Notes under the pieces: generated by a model
Told to the model about the DNA's origin: nothing
Databases searched by the model: none
Seen by the model: only the letters and a program-made list of their open reading frames with translations
Shown: piece after piece, positions 14,825 through 23,671 of the stretch
How positions within the stretch are numbered: position 1 is the stretch's first letter
Layout: each line of letters starts with the position of its first letter
Position numbers and translations under genes: made by a program
Assembly (NCBI GenBank): GCA_963752345.1
Contig: CAVVYA010000009.1
Coordinates: 1-25,862, forward strand
Source of the DNA: CAVVYA01 sp963752345
GTDB taxonomy: Bacteria; Pseudomonadota; Alphaproteobacteria; SMXQ01
Direction of reading: 5' to 3'
Length of the DNA stretch: 25,862 nt

Positions 14825-16121
14825 ATGATCCGATTCGCGCTGCATTGGCGTTTCGTCAGGGACAGTCTTTGGTTTCTCCCCCTTGTCATGACCATCGCTG
14901 CGGTGCTGGCAGCGCTTGCCATATCGAATACCGCTTGGCGATTTGATGAGAGCCCCTTCTGGACGGCCTTACTTTACTCGGGCGATATAGAGAGCGCACG
15001 AACGCTTCTCTCCGCTCTTCTTTCGGGCACGATCACCATGACGGCCCTGGTCATATCGATCACGGTCGTTGTGCTGAACTCTTGCGGCCGGTCAGTTGGG
15101 ACCTCGCGTTATCCGTTTCTTCATTGCCGACAGATCGACGCAGTTCGTGCTCGGGCTGTTTGTCGCGAATATTCTTTATGTCCTCATGATCTTGAGATCG
15201 CTGGACGAAGGGGCGAGTCACACCAAGTTCCACGTTGCGGTAACCGGGGCGACCGCGCTGTCATCCCTTTCCATCCTCGTATTGTTGTTTTTTATCCATC
15301 GCCTCGCGCAATCGATCATGTCGGATCACGTAATAGGGATCGTCGATCGCGCGTTGCGGCGCTCTATCGAGCACTTGTCGACCACGGAAAATGCGGATGA
15401 TGGGATGAAACCTCCATCCGACGTGACTTGGATAGAGCTTTCAAGTAGCGGATATCTGCAAGCCATCGATTACGAGCAGATCGTGCGCTGCACGCATCGG
15501 AATGATGTGCAGGTTTGGGCCGACGTCCGACCGGGGGATTTCGTCCTGGCAAAAGACAAGCCAATAGCCATTCGTTCATCCGGCAATCCCACCGAGGAGG
15601 TCGTGCGCGTCGTAAAGGCTGCTTTCGTCGTCGGCGACGGAAGAACGGAAGCCCAGGATGTAGAATACGGATTTCGTCAGCTCGTCGAGATCGCACTCCG
15701 CGCCCTTTCACCGGGCATCAATGATCCCTATACCGCGGTGTTAATCATCGACCGCCTGGTGGCGGCACTTGCCCTCGTCTTTGAACGCGGCGAGGTCAAA
15801 TCACTTCACAGCGACGAAGCCGGTCATGTCCGCTTGAGCGTCAGACCCTTGACCTACGACGATCTTGTCGCAACCGCGTTTGACCCGATTCGAGCGGCTG
15901 CTTCGCCCATACCACTTGTTCTCTCGGCTCTTGCCTGCGCGATCGGGAGGCTCGCGCCGTATATAACGACCGATCGGCAGCGGAAGCCTTTGGTGAAGCA
16001 GCTCGACAGCATCGACGCAGCGGCAAAGGCCGCGGGGTGGATCGACGCAGACCTCCGAAATCTTGCTTCGCAGTTGGCTGAAAGCAAGACCAAGATATCT
16101 CCCAGAGACACTGACGCGTGA
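14825..16121 (+). pseudogene. DUF2254 membrane protein, interrupted by an apparent one-base insertion
   Basis: Two overlapping frames make one DUF2254 protein of about 431 aa. The first, from ATG 14825 (with AAGGGA upstream), has a membrane helix at LWFLPLVMTIAAVLAALAI and a second at TALVISITVVVLN. It loses register at about 15080; removing one T in AACTCTT restores the typical NLAAGQLGPRVIRFF. The second frame continues with helices FVLGLFVANILYVLMIL and LSSLSILVLLFFI and a long soluble domain containing LRALSPGINDPYTAV, a family hallmark. The family is of unknown function. Codon use and base composition are less GC-rich than in neighbouring core genes, and it lies behind the integrase relic, so it was probably acquired. 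Confidence 0.82.
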
Positions 16122-16439
16122 ACCTGTCTTTAGCCGCTTGTCAGCGACGATTTCCCTAGCCGCCGGTTGTAGAGGGGCGGACTCGAGCAACGATATTTTG
16201 ACGGTCAGTCTTCTCAAGTGCAGCGACTGAAAAGACACGACGCTGCCAAACCCCATCAGAGGGAAGTGTGTGCCCTATGTCGAAGGGGCACGACCACCTG
16301 GCCGTCCGGACTGGTCCGTCTTATAATTTCGGTAAGTTCGGGTGCAACTGGGCGTATCCTGACACCAAGCAAGGGCGGGCGCTTTCGTGCGACAACCGCC
16401 GATCGACGGGATTTAGGCGGAACGGCAGGGAGGGCGGCT
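16122..16439. other. Non-coding gap with hairpin and candidate -10
   Basis: I see no convincing gene here. A hairpin GTGCCC (16270-16275)/GGGCAC (16286-16291) and a perfect TATAAT at 16322-16327 are present. A short dyad GGAC-TG-GTCC at 16308-16317 lies immediately before that -10. The -35 region (CTGGCC) is poor. The TATAAT could drive the binding-protein gene at 16440, giving a leader of about 105 bases. Confidence 0.35.
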
Positions 16440-17483
16440 ATGGGACGTATCATCGTGGCGGGTCTAGCATTTCTGTTCGGCGCGATCGCGGCACCTGTCG
16501 CGGCCGCCGATTTCAGCGGCCAGCGCATCTTTGTGGTGATCGGCAACGAAGCCGGCGGCGGCACCGATGGCGCCGGCCGTCTGCTGACGCCGTTCTTCGA
16601 GAAATACCTGCCGGGCAATCCGACGGTGGTCGTGCGCAACATGCCCGGTGCCTCGGGCGTCACCGCCGTCAATTATGTGCATCAGCAGACCAAGCGCGAC
16701 GGGCTGACGCTCATGGTCGGCTCCAACTCCCAGGTCAATCCGCTGATTTTCACAAAGGCCAAGGGGCAATATGCGCCGGAGAAATTTCATCATGTCGGCG
16801 GACTCGGACGCGGCGGTTCCGTGCTGCTGGTCAGCGCCGAGGCGGAGAAGAGGCTTCATGACAGGAGCGCGGCGCCGCTCAACTACGGCGTCATCGACCC
16901 GACCCGCTCGGCGGCCCAGACCACCATGTGGGGCATCGAATATCTCGGCTGGAACGTGAAATGGGTGGTCGGCTATCGCGGCTCCAACGAGACGACGATC
17001 GCGCTCGAGCGCGGCGAGGTCGATCTCACGACCACCGGCAATCTTTTTCTCGTGCAGCGGCTGGTTGGCACCGGCAAGTTCAAAATCCTGGCGCAGCAGG
17101 GCGAGCCCGAGAACGGCCGCTATGTCGGCCGTGCCGAATTCGGCGACGCGCCGATCTTCGCCGAACTGGTTGCCGGCAAGATCACCGACCCCGTCGCGAA
17201 GCAGGCCTTTGCCTATTGGGAAAGCGTCAATGCGGTCGATAAATGGATCGCACTGGCTGAAGGCACGCCCGACGATATCGTCGCGGCCTACCGGGCGGCG
17301 TTCCAGGCCATGGTCAAGGATTCGGATTTCACGGAGCGCGGCAAGAAGATCAGCGAAGACCTGTCGCCCATGTCTCATGTGGACATGACCCGTTTCGTCA
17401 GCCAGATGGCGGGCGTCACCGAGGAAACCGAAACCTTCATCAAGAGCCTGTTGCGCAAACAAGGGTTGCGCGTCGAAGGCTGA
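16440..17483 (+). CDS. Tripartite tricarboxylate transporter (Bug/TctC-like) substrate-binding protein
   Basis: The start at 16440 follows GGGAGGGCGG and gives 347 aa with a signal peptide ending near AAA at residue 23. The mature protein has the Bug/TctC pattern: FVVIGNEAGGGTDGAGRLLTPFFEKYLPGNPTVVV, the loop NMPGASGVTAVNYV, which contacts carboxylate ligands in the family, and late helices FAYWESVNAVDKWIALAEGTPDDIVAAYRAAF. Such proteins bind small organic acids in the periplasm and either feed a TctAB permease or act in sensing. No permease genes are nearby, so it is an orphan; ligand unknown. Base composition is back to the core-genome level, so it may lie outside the inserted DNA. Confidence 0.85.
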   Translation: MGRIIVAGLAFLFGAIAAPVAAADFSGQRIFVVIGNEAGGGTDGAGRLLTPFFEKYLPGNPTVVVRNMPGASGVTAVNYVHQQTKRDGLTLMVGSNSQVNPLIFTKAKGQYAPEKFHHVGGLGRGGSVLLVSAEAEKRLHDRSAAPLNYGVIDPTRSAAQTTMWGIEYLGWNVKWVVGYRGSNETTIALERGEVDLTTTGNLFLVQRLVGTGKFKILAQQGEPENGRYVGRAEFGDAPIFAELVAGKITDPVAKQAFAYWESVNAVDKWIALAEGTPDDIVAAYRAAFQAMVKDSDFTERGKKISEDLSPMSHVDMTRFVSQMAGVTEETETFIKSLLRKQGLRVEG

Positions 17484-17602
17484 CGCTCCAGGGCGCCGGC
17501 GCTACTGCGACACCTGTCGCGACCACCGCGCCGGCTGCTCGACCCCGTGGTCAGCGCGATGACGGCCCGTTCGCCGCCATCGGCGCTGTCGGCATTGGCC
17601 CC

Positions 17603-17767
17603 TTACAACCCACGATCGTTTGACTTGTCCTGCCTGCCGTTGCACGCCCGCCACTCCTCGCGGGTGAGCTGCTTGTTTGGGTCCGTCGGGCAGTTCACGG
17701 TCGGGTCGGTGCCGACGCTGCAAGCGGTGAATGTTACGAGCATCGACGCGAGAACAAGATATTTCAT
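17603..17767 (-). CDS. Small putative lipoprotein, paralogue A (54 aa)
   Basis: This short minus-strand frame encodes MKYLVLASMLVTFTAC as an N-terminal signal with a lipobox-like FTAC (Phe at -3 is less usual). The mature part contains DPTVNCP, NKQLTREEWRACNGRQ and a polar end. It is clearly paralogous to the 53-aa gene at 18032-18193: both share DPTV(Q/N)CP, NKQLTR(A/E)EW and ACNGRQD, with two mature cysteines in identical places. That conservation in so short a frame is the main evidence that it is a real gene. Its upstream region lacks a ribosome site, unlike its partner. No signal-bearing gene is visible in the 264 bases separating the two copies. Confidence 0.7.
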   Translation of the reverse strand: MKYLVLASMLVTFTACSVGTDPTVNCPTDPNKQLTREEWRACNGRQDKSNDRGL

Positions 17768-18031
17768 GGTGGGGTTCCGCGATTTCGGCCGGGACGATCG
17801 TCAGTGTCCCACGTCCCGCCGCTCCCGCGAACGACTCGCCGGCTTGGTCGATGGCCGTCCCGCGCTGAATGGCTCTCCGCAGATCGATCGAAAGATTTCT
17901 CATGGCCACACCGACCATCAGCGTTGGCACAGCCGCGCCTGTTCGCTGCGCCAGGGCGGCGTGAGCGAACAGTTCGAGCGCGGTGAAGGTTCGGCCTGGG
18001 CTGCCAGCGTCACGCTCGCAGCCGTGGCCCA

Positions 18032-18193
18032 TCATGGCCCCCTGTCTGCGGGGTCCTGACGGCCATTGCAAGCCTCCCACTCGGCGCGCGTGAGCTGTTT
18101 ATTTTTGTCGTCGGGGCACTGCACAGTCGGGTCTATGCCGCCGGCACAGGCCGTGAAAGTGGCGAGCATCAATGCGAGAACAAGACGTTTCAT
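18032..18193 (-). CDS. Small putative lipoprotein, paralogue B (53 aa)
   Basis: The start at 18193 has a strong AAGGAGA ribosome site 6 bases upstream. The product begins MKRLVLALMLATFTAC, a signal with a lipobox-like FTAC at Cys16, followed by a 37-residue mature part: DPTVQCP, NKQLTRAEWEACNGRQ and DPADRGP. Two remaining cysteines could form a disulfide. The same sequence pattern recurs in the paralogue at 17603. It is transcribed in the same direction as the DUF1194 gene, whose stop is 66 bases upstream, so the three may form one transcript. I do not know a function for this family. Confidence 0.78.
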   Translation of the reverse strand: MKRLVLALMLATFTACAGGIDPTVQCPDDKNKQLTRAEWEACNGRQDPADRGP

Positions 18194-18259
18194 GAGCTTC
18201 TCCTTATTTCCAGGCACGGACGATCGACATGACGTCACGCAATAACGCCGAAGGATACC

Positions 18260-19090
18260 TCAGCGGCTGGGCACCGCGGACTTTTCGGCTGCCGCAAGCC
18301 GGTTCGCCGGCGTTTCGCCGGAAATCTCCAGGATCAGCTTGCGCCGGATCATGGTGGCGAATTCCTCGAAGCCCCGGGCCGGCAGGCTGAAGGCGCCCGG
18401 TCCGCCGATCACGTAGGTCTCGTAATAGCGGTCGAGCTGGCCATAAAACCCGCCCCAGTCGCCCGTGCCGTAGTCGTCGGTGATGATCGGCAGGCCGTTG
18501 ACGGTGATGCCGCGCGCCAGCGTGTCCTCGCGGGCGAAGGCGAGCGAGCCGCGGTTGTTCGGGCCGTCGCCGGAAATGTCGATCACCCGCCGCAGGCCGT
18601 CGAACCCGTTGCTCTCGATCATCTGCGCCGCCATGCGCATGGCGCCGCCGATCGACGTCCCTTGGCCACGGGTGCGCGGCCGGGCGAGCAGGGCTTCGAC
18701 GAAGGCGTTGGCGCTCGCCGCATCCTGGATCACCTGCCAGTCGACGATCACCCTGTTCCACGGTTCGCTCGACCAGTCGATGTAGGCGACGGCGATCTTG
18801 CCGAGCGCGCCGCCTTCGATGGCGCGGATCACCTCGGGGCTGCGCAAGGCCAAGGCGAAGCCTTGCCGCTGCAGAGCCGCCTCGCGCTCATCGATGCTCT
18901 GGGACACATCGGTGGCGATGACGATCTCGAGATCGACCGCCTCGGTGGCCGCCAGCGGAAAAGCGGACGCTAGAAGCGCGACCAGCACGACCGGCACGAG
19001 GAAGCCAGAGACCCGGTTCCGCCAGCTTCGCTCGGTGGCGCGCTTCCTGGCTGGCTTTCCGGCGAACGCGCTTCCGTGCGGAACGACCAT
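18260..19090 (-). CDS. DUF1194 (von Willebrand factor A-like) exported protein
   Basis: The protein has an N-terminal hydrophobic export signal (FLVPVVLVALLASAFPLA, ending near ATEA) followed by a vWA-type domain. EIVIATDVSQSIDE contains the metal-dependent adhesion motif DxSxS; RGQGTSIGGAMRMAA and VIDISGDGPNN supply the later Thr and Asp positions. This is the pattern of DUF1194, a proteobacterial family of unknown function. The start at 19090 (276 aa) has GAGG at a suitable distance; an upstream ATG at 19129 would add 13 basic residues. It presumably works in the periplasm, binding a partner through a divalent metal. It is divergent from the ABC importer operon. Confidence 0.85.
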   Translation of the reverse strand: MVVPHGSAFAGKPARKRATERSWRNRVSGFLVPVVLVALLASAFPLAATEAVDLEIVIATDVSQSIDEREAALQRQGFALALRSPEVIRAIEGGALGKIAVAYIDWSSEPWNRVIVDWQVIQDAASANAFVEALLARPRTRGQGTSIGGAMRMAAQMIESNGFDGLRRVIDISGDGPNNRGSLAFAREDTLARGITVNGLPIITDDYGTGDWGGFYGQLDRYYETYVIGGPGAFSLPARGFEEFATMIRRKLILEISGETPANRLAAAEKSAVPSR

Positions 19091-19323
19091 GCGGTGCCTC
19101 GTTGATGATCTGTGCAGGGGTCTGCCCATACGCGCGCCATCCTAGCGGTGCGGCGGGCCGGTTACAGCCGAAACGTCGCAACGGGTCAAGGCGTGCCAGA
19201 TCGCCAGCAGTCTTACGGCGGGCCCATGGCAATGCGTCAGGAATTCGGCGCGTTCGGGCCTGCGACGTCGAGCTCTTGGCGCGGTTCTCGTCATAAAAAT
19301 GTGATGGCGTCCCGAGATTTTGG

Positions 19324-19338
19324 TCCTCCGTTGGAGGA
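19324..19338. promoter_or_regulatory. Inverted repeat upstream of the ABC importer promoter
   Basis: TCCTCC and GGAGGA are perfect complements separated by GTT. The centre lies about 29 bases before the -35 box of the importer operon, a position suited to an activator or repressor, but no known consensus is matched. Confidence 0.35.
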
Positions 19339-19359
19339 TAGCGGAACGCGTCGGTCGAT

Positions 19360-19389
19360 TTGACAGCCGCGGCCCACCAAGGCGATACT
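19360..19389 (+). promoter_or_regulatory. Promoter of the ABC importer operon
   Basis: A perfect TTGACA (19360-19365) is followed after 18 bases by GATACT (19384-19389, four of six matches to TATAAT). Start of transcription would be near 19396, about 24 bases before the first gene. CCAAG (19377-19381) and CTTGG (19388-19392) form a dyad over the -10 region and could be an operator. Confidence 0.6.
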
Positions 19390-19419
19390 TGGGCCAATCA
19401 ACGAGGCTGGGAGGCCCAC

Positions 19420-20478
19420 ATGACCGCGACGACCCCAACGAGCGCCCGCTCGCTCGCCAAGACCGTATTCGCCGTTTTGCTGGCCGGGACAGCCCTTTTG
19501 CTGCTGCCGACCGTGGCCAGCGCCCAGAATCGCGCCTGGCTGGACCAGTCTTTGCTGCCCGGCGCCAAGAAAGAGGGCAAGGTCACCGCCTACGGCTCGA
19601 TGAACGAGGAAGAGGCGCTGCCGGTCTTCAAGGTCTTCCAGGACGTGACCGGCATTCCGGTGGAATATGTGCGCAACTCCGATACCGGCCTGATGTCGCG
19701 CATCACCGTCGAACAACGCGCCGGCAAGCATTCGTGGGACGTGCTGCAGACCACCGCCGTCAACAAGCTGCCGACCGAATGGCTTGCCCAATTCGATCCG
19801 TCGGAAGCCAAGAACCTGCAGGCCTCCGCGAAGGATCCCGACCGGCGCTGGTATGGCGTCTATTCCAACTACAATTCGCCGGCCTACAACACCGAAAAGG
19901 TGAAGAAGGAAGAGCTGCCCAAGACGCTCGAGGACCTCGCCAAGAAGACCGAGTGGAAGGGCCGCGTCGCCATCGATTTCAGCGACAACGAGTGGCTGCG
20001 CGCCGTCATCCAGCATTACGGCGAGGACAAGGGTAAGGCCCTCGTCAAGGACATCGTCCAGAAGCTCGACGTCAAGGTGGTCAAAGGCCACCTCGCGCTC
20101 GCTCGCTCGGTAGGCGCCGGCGAATACTGGGTCGCCCTCAACAACTACACGAACCTGACGCTCAACGTGAAGCTCGGCGGCGGCCCGACCGACTTCTGGG
20201 TGATGGAGCCGGTGGCGGTGTTCTACGGCCAGGTCGGCGTCAACGCCAAGGCGCCGAATCCGAATGCGGCGCGGCTGCTGTCCAACTTCGTGCTGAGCCA
20301 GGAAGGCCAGACCCTGTTCACGAAATACGGCCGCATCCCGACCCGCGGCGACGTGGAATCGAACCCGCCCGGCGTGCTCAAAGCCTACGAAGGCAAGAAG
20401 GTGGTTTCCGCCGTGATGTCGTCCCAGGAGGAAGACAAATGGCAGAAGCTCTTCAAGGAGCTGTTCGCAGTTCGTTGA
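19420..20478 (+). CDS. ABC transporter substrate-binding protein (Fe3+/family 1 type)
   Basis: The start at 19420 follows GGGAGG by 5 bases and gives 352 aa with a signal peptide cleaved after ASA at residue 35. The mature protein begins with the pattern EGKVTAYGSMNEEEALPVFKVFQDVTGIPVEYVRNSDTG, typical of family 1 extracellular binding proteins related to FutA/AfuA iron binders. Later come WKGRVAIDFSDNEW and a C-terminal RLLSNFVLSQEGQ. The Tyr-Tyr pair that binds ferric iron in FbpA-type proteins is not evident, so the ligand may be something other than iron. It is the first gene of an importer operon; a hairpin separates it from the permease. Confidence 0.9.
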   Translation: MTATTPTSARSLAKTVFAVLLAGTALLLLPTVASAQNRAWLDQSLLPGAKKEGKVTAYGSMNEEEALPVFKVFQDVTGIPVEYVRNSDTGLMSRITVEQRAGKHSWDVLQTTAVNKLPTEWLAQFDPSEAKNLQASAKDPDRRWYGVYSNYNSPAYNTEKVKKEELPKTLEDLAKKTEWKGRVAIDFSDNEWLRAVIQHYGEDKGKALVKDIVQKLDVKVVKGHLALARSVGAGEYWVALNNYTNLTLNVKLGGGPTDFWVMEPVAVFYGQVGVNAKAPNPNAARLLSNFVLSQEGQTLFTKYGRIPTRGDVESNPPGVLKAYEGKKVVSAVMSSQEEDKWQKLFKELFAVR

Positions 20479-20515
20479 ACCGGCAGGGACATGCGTTTAG
20501 TCCAGACAGGAGAGG

Positions 20516-20543
20516 GCCGAATCATTCTTCCGAATGATCCGGC
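20516..20543 (+). other. Intercistronic hairpin between binding protein and permease
   Basis: ATCATTC (20521-20527) pairs perfectly with GAATGAT (20532-20538) around TTCC, and after one mismatch GCCG (20516-20519) pairs with CGGC (20540-20543). No T-run follows. In other importer operons such structures stabilise the 5' mRNA so that binding protein is made in excess over permease; that role is inferred here. Confidence 0.65.
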
Positions 20544-20561
20544 TCAACGGGGGACGTTACC

Positions 20562-22313
20562 TTGACAGCCGGTGACAGCGTCGGCGCCATGCGGGGCGAG
20601 CGCGGCATGTTCGCCGGCTTGGTGCAATGGCTGCGGCCCGCCAACCTTGTTCTTCTGATCTGTGCGGTGATCGCGGGCTGGCTCGTGCTGGTGCCCCTCG
20701 CGGCGCTGTTCTATACGGCGTTTTCCGAGGATACCGTCTACGGGCCCGGCGCCTTCACGCTGCAGAACTTCGTCGACGCCTACTCGGATTACCAGATTCT
20801 CGGCGTGCTGTGGACGACGCTCGTCTTCGCCACGGGAACGGCGCTGCTCACCTTCGCGCTCGGCACGGCGGTCGCCTGGGTGGTCGAGCGCACCGACGCG
20901 CCCGGCCGCAGCCTGTTTCACACCCTGGCGCTGCTCTCTTTCGCGATACCCGGCCTGCTCACCACCATGGCCTGGATGCTGGTGCTCAGCCCCAACATCG
21001 GCTGGGCCAACGCGCTTCTGCGCGAGGTGTTCGGCTTGGCGGAATCGCCGTTCAACATCTATTCCATGGGCGGCATGATCTGGGCCCTGAGCAGCCACTA
21101 TTTTCCGCTCGCCTATCTGCTGATGGGGCCGGCCTTCCGGGTGCTCGACGTCCGCATGGAGGAAGCCGCCGCGATGTCCGGCGCCGGCACCCTGCAGGTC
21201 GCTTCGCGCGTCACCCTGCCGCTGCTCCGCCCGGCGATCCTGTCGACCATGCTGCTGCTGTTCATCCGCGGCGTCGAGAGCTTCGAGGTGCCGCGCCTGA
21301 TCGGCATGCCGGCGCGTATCTTCGTGCTTACCACGGACATCCAGTCGGCCACCGCCGAGGCGCCGCCCAGGTTCGGCATAGCGGGTGCGCTCGGCCTGAC
21401 CCTGCTGCTGATCTGCGTGGTCGGCGTCTATCTCTACCGGCGCGCCACAGTCAATGCGGAAGCCTACGCCACGGTCACCGGCAAGGGCTATAAGCCGACC
21501 CTGATCGACCTCCGCGAATGGCGCTGGCCGGTCAGCATCGCCATCGGCCTGATGTTCTTCCTGGCGCTCGGGCTGCCGCTGTTCACGCTAGCCTGGCAGT
21601 CGTTCTTCCGCAACGTGACCAGGCCGGACGCCGCTGCCATCGCGGCCATGACGTGGGACAATTACCGCTACATCCTCGGCTATCCGATCTTCCTCAACGC
21701 CGTGAAGAACAGCGTGTCGCTCGGCGCCCTGGCGGCGACCACGGTGGTGCTGCTGACCTTCGTCATGGCCTGGATCGCCCAACGCACGCGGACGCGCTTC
21801 GGCTGGACGCTCGACGTGCTGGCCTTCGTGCCGATCGCCATCCCGAGCGTCATCATGGGCGCGTCCATCCTGTTCGCCTATCTGATCATTCCGCTGCCGG
21901 TCTACAACACGATCTGGATTCTGCTGATCGCCTACATCACCATGAATTTGCCCTACGGCATGCGCTTCACGGCGAGTGGCATCGTGCAGATCCACAGGGA
22001 GCTGGAAGAAGTGGCGCAGATGAGCGGCGCCGGCGTGATCCAGACGTTCCGCCGGGTGCTGCTGCCGCTGCTGGCCCCGGTGTTGATTGCCGCGTGGCTC
22101 TATATTTTCGTGCTCGCGGTGCGTGAACTTTCGGCCTCGATCTTCCTTGCCGGTCCCGGCACCCATGTGCTCGGCACCATCAGCCTGACCATGTGGGAGG
22201 AAGGCGGCAGCTTCGGCGCGGTCTGCGCGCTCGGCATCATCCAGATCCTGCCGCTGGTCGTCATCGTCATGATCATGCGGCGGCTCGAGACCATGGTCAG
22301 CAACCGCGGTTGA
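20562..22313 (+). CDS. ABC transporter permease, two fused permease domains
   Basis: The 583-aa product is an integral inner-membrane protein with about twelve hydrophobic segments. It has two copies of the EAA loop that docks the ATPase: EEAAAMSGAGTLQVASRVTLPLLRPA near residue 205 and EEVAQMSGAGVIQTFRRVLLPLLAPV near residue 485. This duplicated arrangement is the FbpB/iron-permease type, so one polypeptide forms the whole channel. The start is taken as TTG 20562 because GGGGGA lies 7 bases upstream; ATG 20589 is an alternative without a ribosome site. It forms an importer with the binding protein upstream and the ATPase downstream. Confidence 0.93.
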   Translation: MTAGDSVGAMRGERGMFAGLVQWLRPANLVLLICAVIAGWLVLVPLAALFYTAFSEDTVYGPGAFTLQNFVDAYSDYQILGVLWTTLVFATGTALLTFALGTAVAWVVERTDAPGRSLFHTLALLSFAIPGLLTTMAWMLVLSPNIGWANALLREVFGLAESPFNIYSMGGMIWALSSHYFPLAYLLMGPAFRVLDVRMEEAAAMSGAGTLQVASRVTLPLLRPAILSTMLLLFIRGVESFEVPRLIGMPARIFVLTTDIQSATAEAPPRFGIAGALGLTLLLICVVGVYLYRRATVNAEAYATVTGKGYKPTLIDLREWRWPVSIAIGLMFFLALGLPLFTLAWQSFFRNVTRPDAAAIAAMTWDNYRYILGYPIFLNAVKNSVSLGALAATTVVLLTFVMAWIAQRTRTRFGWTLDVLAFVPIAIPSVIMGASILFAYLIIPLPVYNTIWILLIAYITMNLPYGMRFTASGIVQIHRELEEVAQMSGAGVIQTFRRVLLPLLAPVLIAAWLYIFVLAVRELSASIFLAGPGTHVLGTISLTMWEEGGSFGAVCALGIIQILPLVVIVMIMRRLETMVSNRG

Positions 22314-22334
22314 GCCATGGGCGAAGCCTCGATC

Positions 22335-22379
22335 AAACGACAATCCGGCAAACCACGATCCGGCAAACGGTAACTCGGC
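22335..22379. repeat. Three tandem 15-bp repeats ahead of the ATPase gene
   Basis: The units AAACGACAATCCGGC, AAACCACGATCCGGC and AAACGGTAACTCGGC follow one another, and a fourth, degenerate one begins AAAAGGG. The tract fills the gap between the permease stop and the ribosome site of the ATPase. The unit length is a multiple of three, so the frame stays open through it, encoding a T-I-R-Q-T-like pentapeptide repeat. Confidence 0.7.
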
Positions 22380-22396
22380 AAAAGGGAACAGAGGCC

Positions 22397-23515
<1,119 letters not shown>

Positions 23516-23602
23516 CCGGCCGCCAAAAGGCGGAGGACGCCGCCGGGACTGGCTGGAACCCTTGGATTCTAAGGTAAATTCTGCCTAGCCCGTGGGCAGG
23601 CC

Positions 23603-23618
23603 TTAACTCGCCCTTAAC
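23603..23618 (+). promoter_or_regulatory. Consensus CtrA binding site
   Basis: TTAACTCGCCCTTAAC matches the CtrA consensus TTAA-N7-TTAAC exactly. It lies 54 bases before the histidine kinase start, where bound CtrA could activate or block transcription. CtrA is the alphaproteobacterial cell-cycle and motility regulator; the match is seen, its use is inferred. Confidence 0.65.
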
Positions 23619-23635
23619 AGTAATTGCCTCAAATT

Positions 23636-23664
23636 GTTCCTGTCGCAAAGACAAGAACGACAGG
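23636..23664 (+). other. Two mutually exclusive leader hairpins before the histidine kinase
   Basis: GTTCCTGTC (23636-23644) can pair with GACAAGAAC (23650-23658), one mismatch, five-base loop. Alternatively CCTGTCG (23639-23645) pairs perfectly with CGACAGG (23658-23664), reaching the start of the purine-rich GGGTGGAG that precedes the ATG. The same left arm is used by both, so only one can form. Confidence 0.35.
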
Positions 23665-23671
23665 GTGGAGC

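Noticed and set aside
17502..18080. Long minus-strand open frame of 192 codons
   Set aside because: It overlaps both small lipoprotein genes in another frame, has no recognisable motif and reflects few stops in GC-rich DNA.
18230..18237. TGACGTCA palindrome
   Set aside because: An eight-base palindrome is expected by chance, and no bacterial regulator consensus fits its position.
18267..18275. CTGGGCACC, identical to the tRNA-Phe acceptor end, as a possible attR
   Set aside because: Only nine bases match, it is inside the DUF1194 coding region and the flanking T-arm sequence is not repeated.
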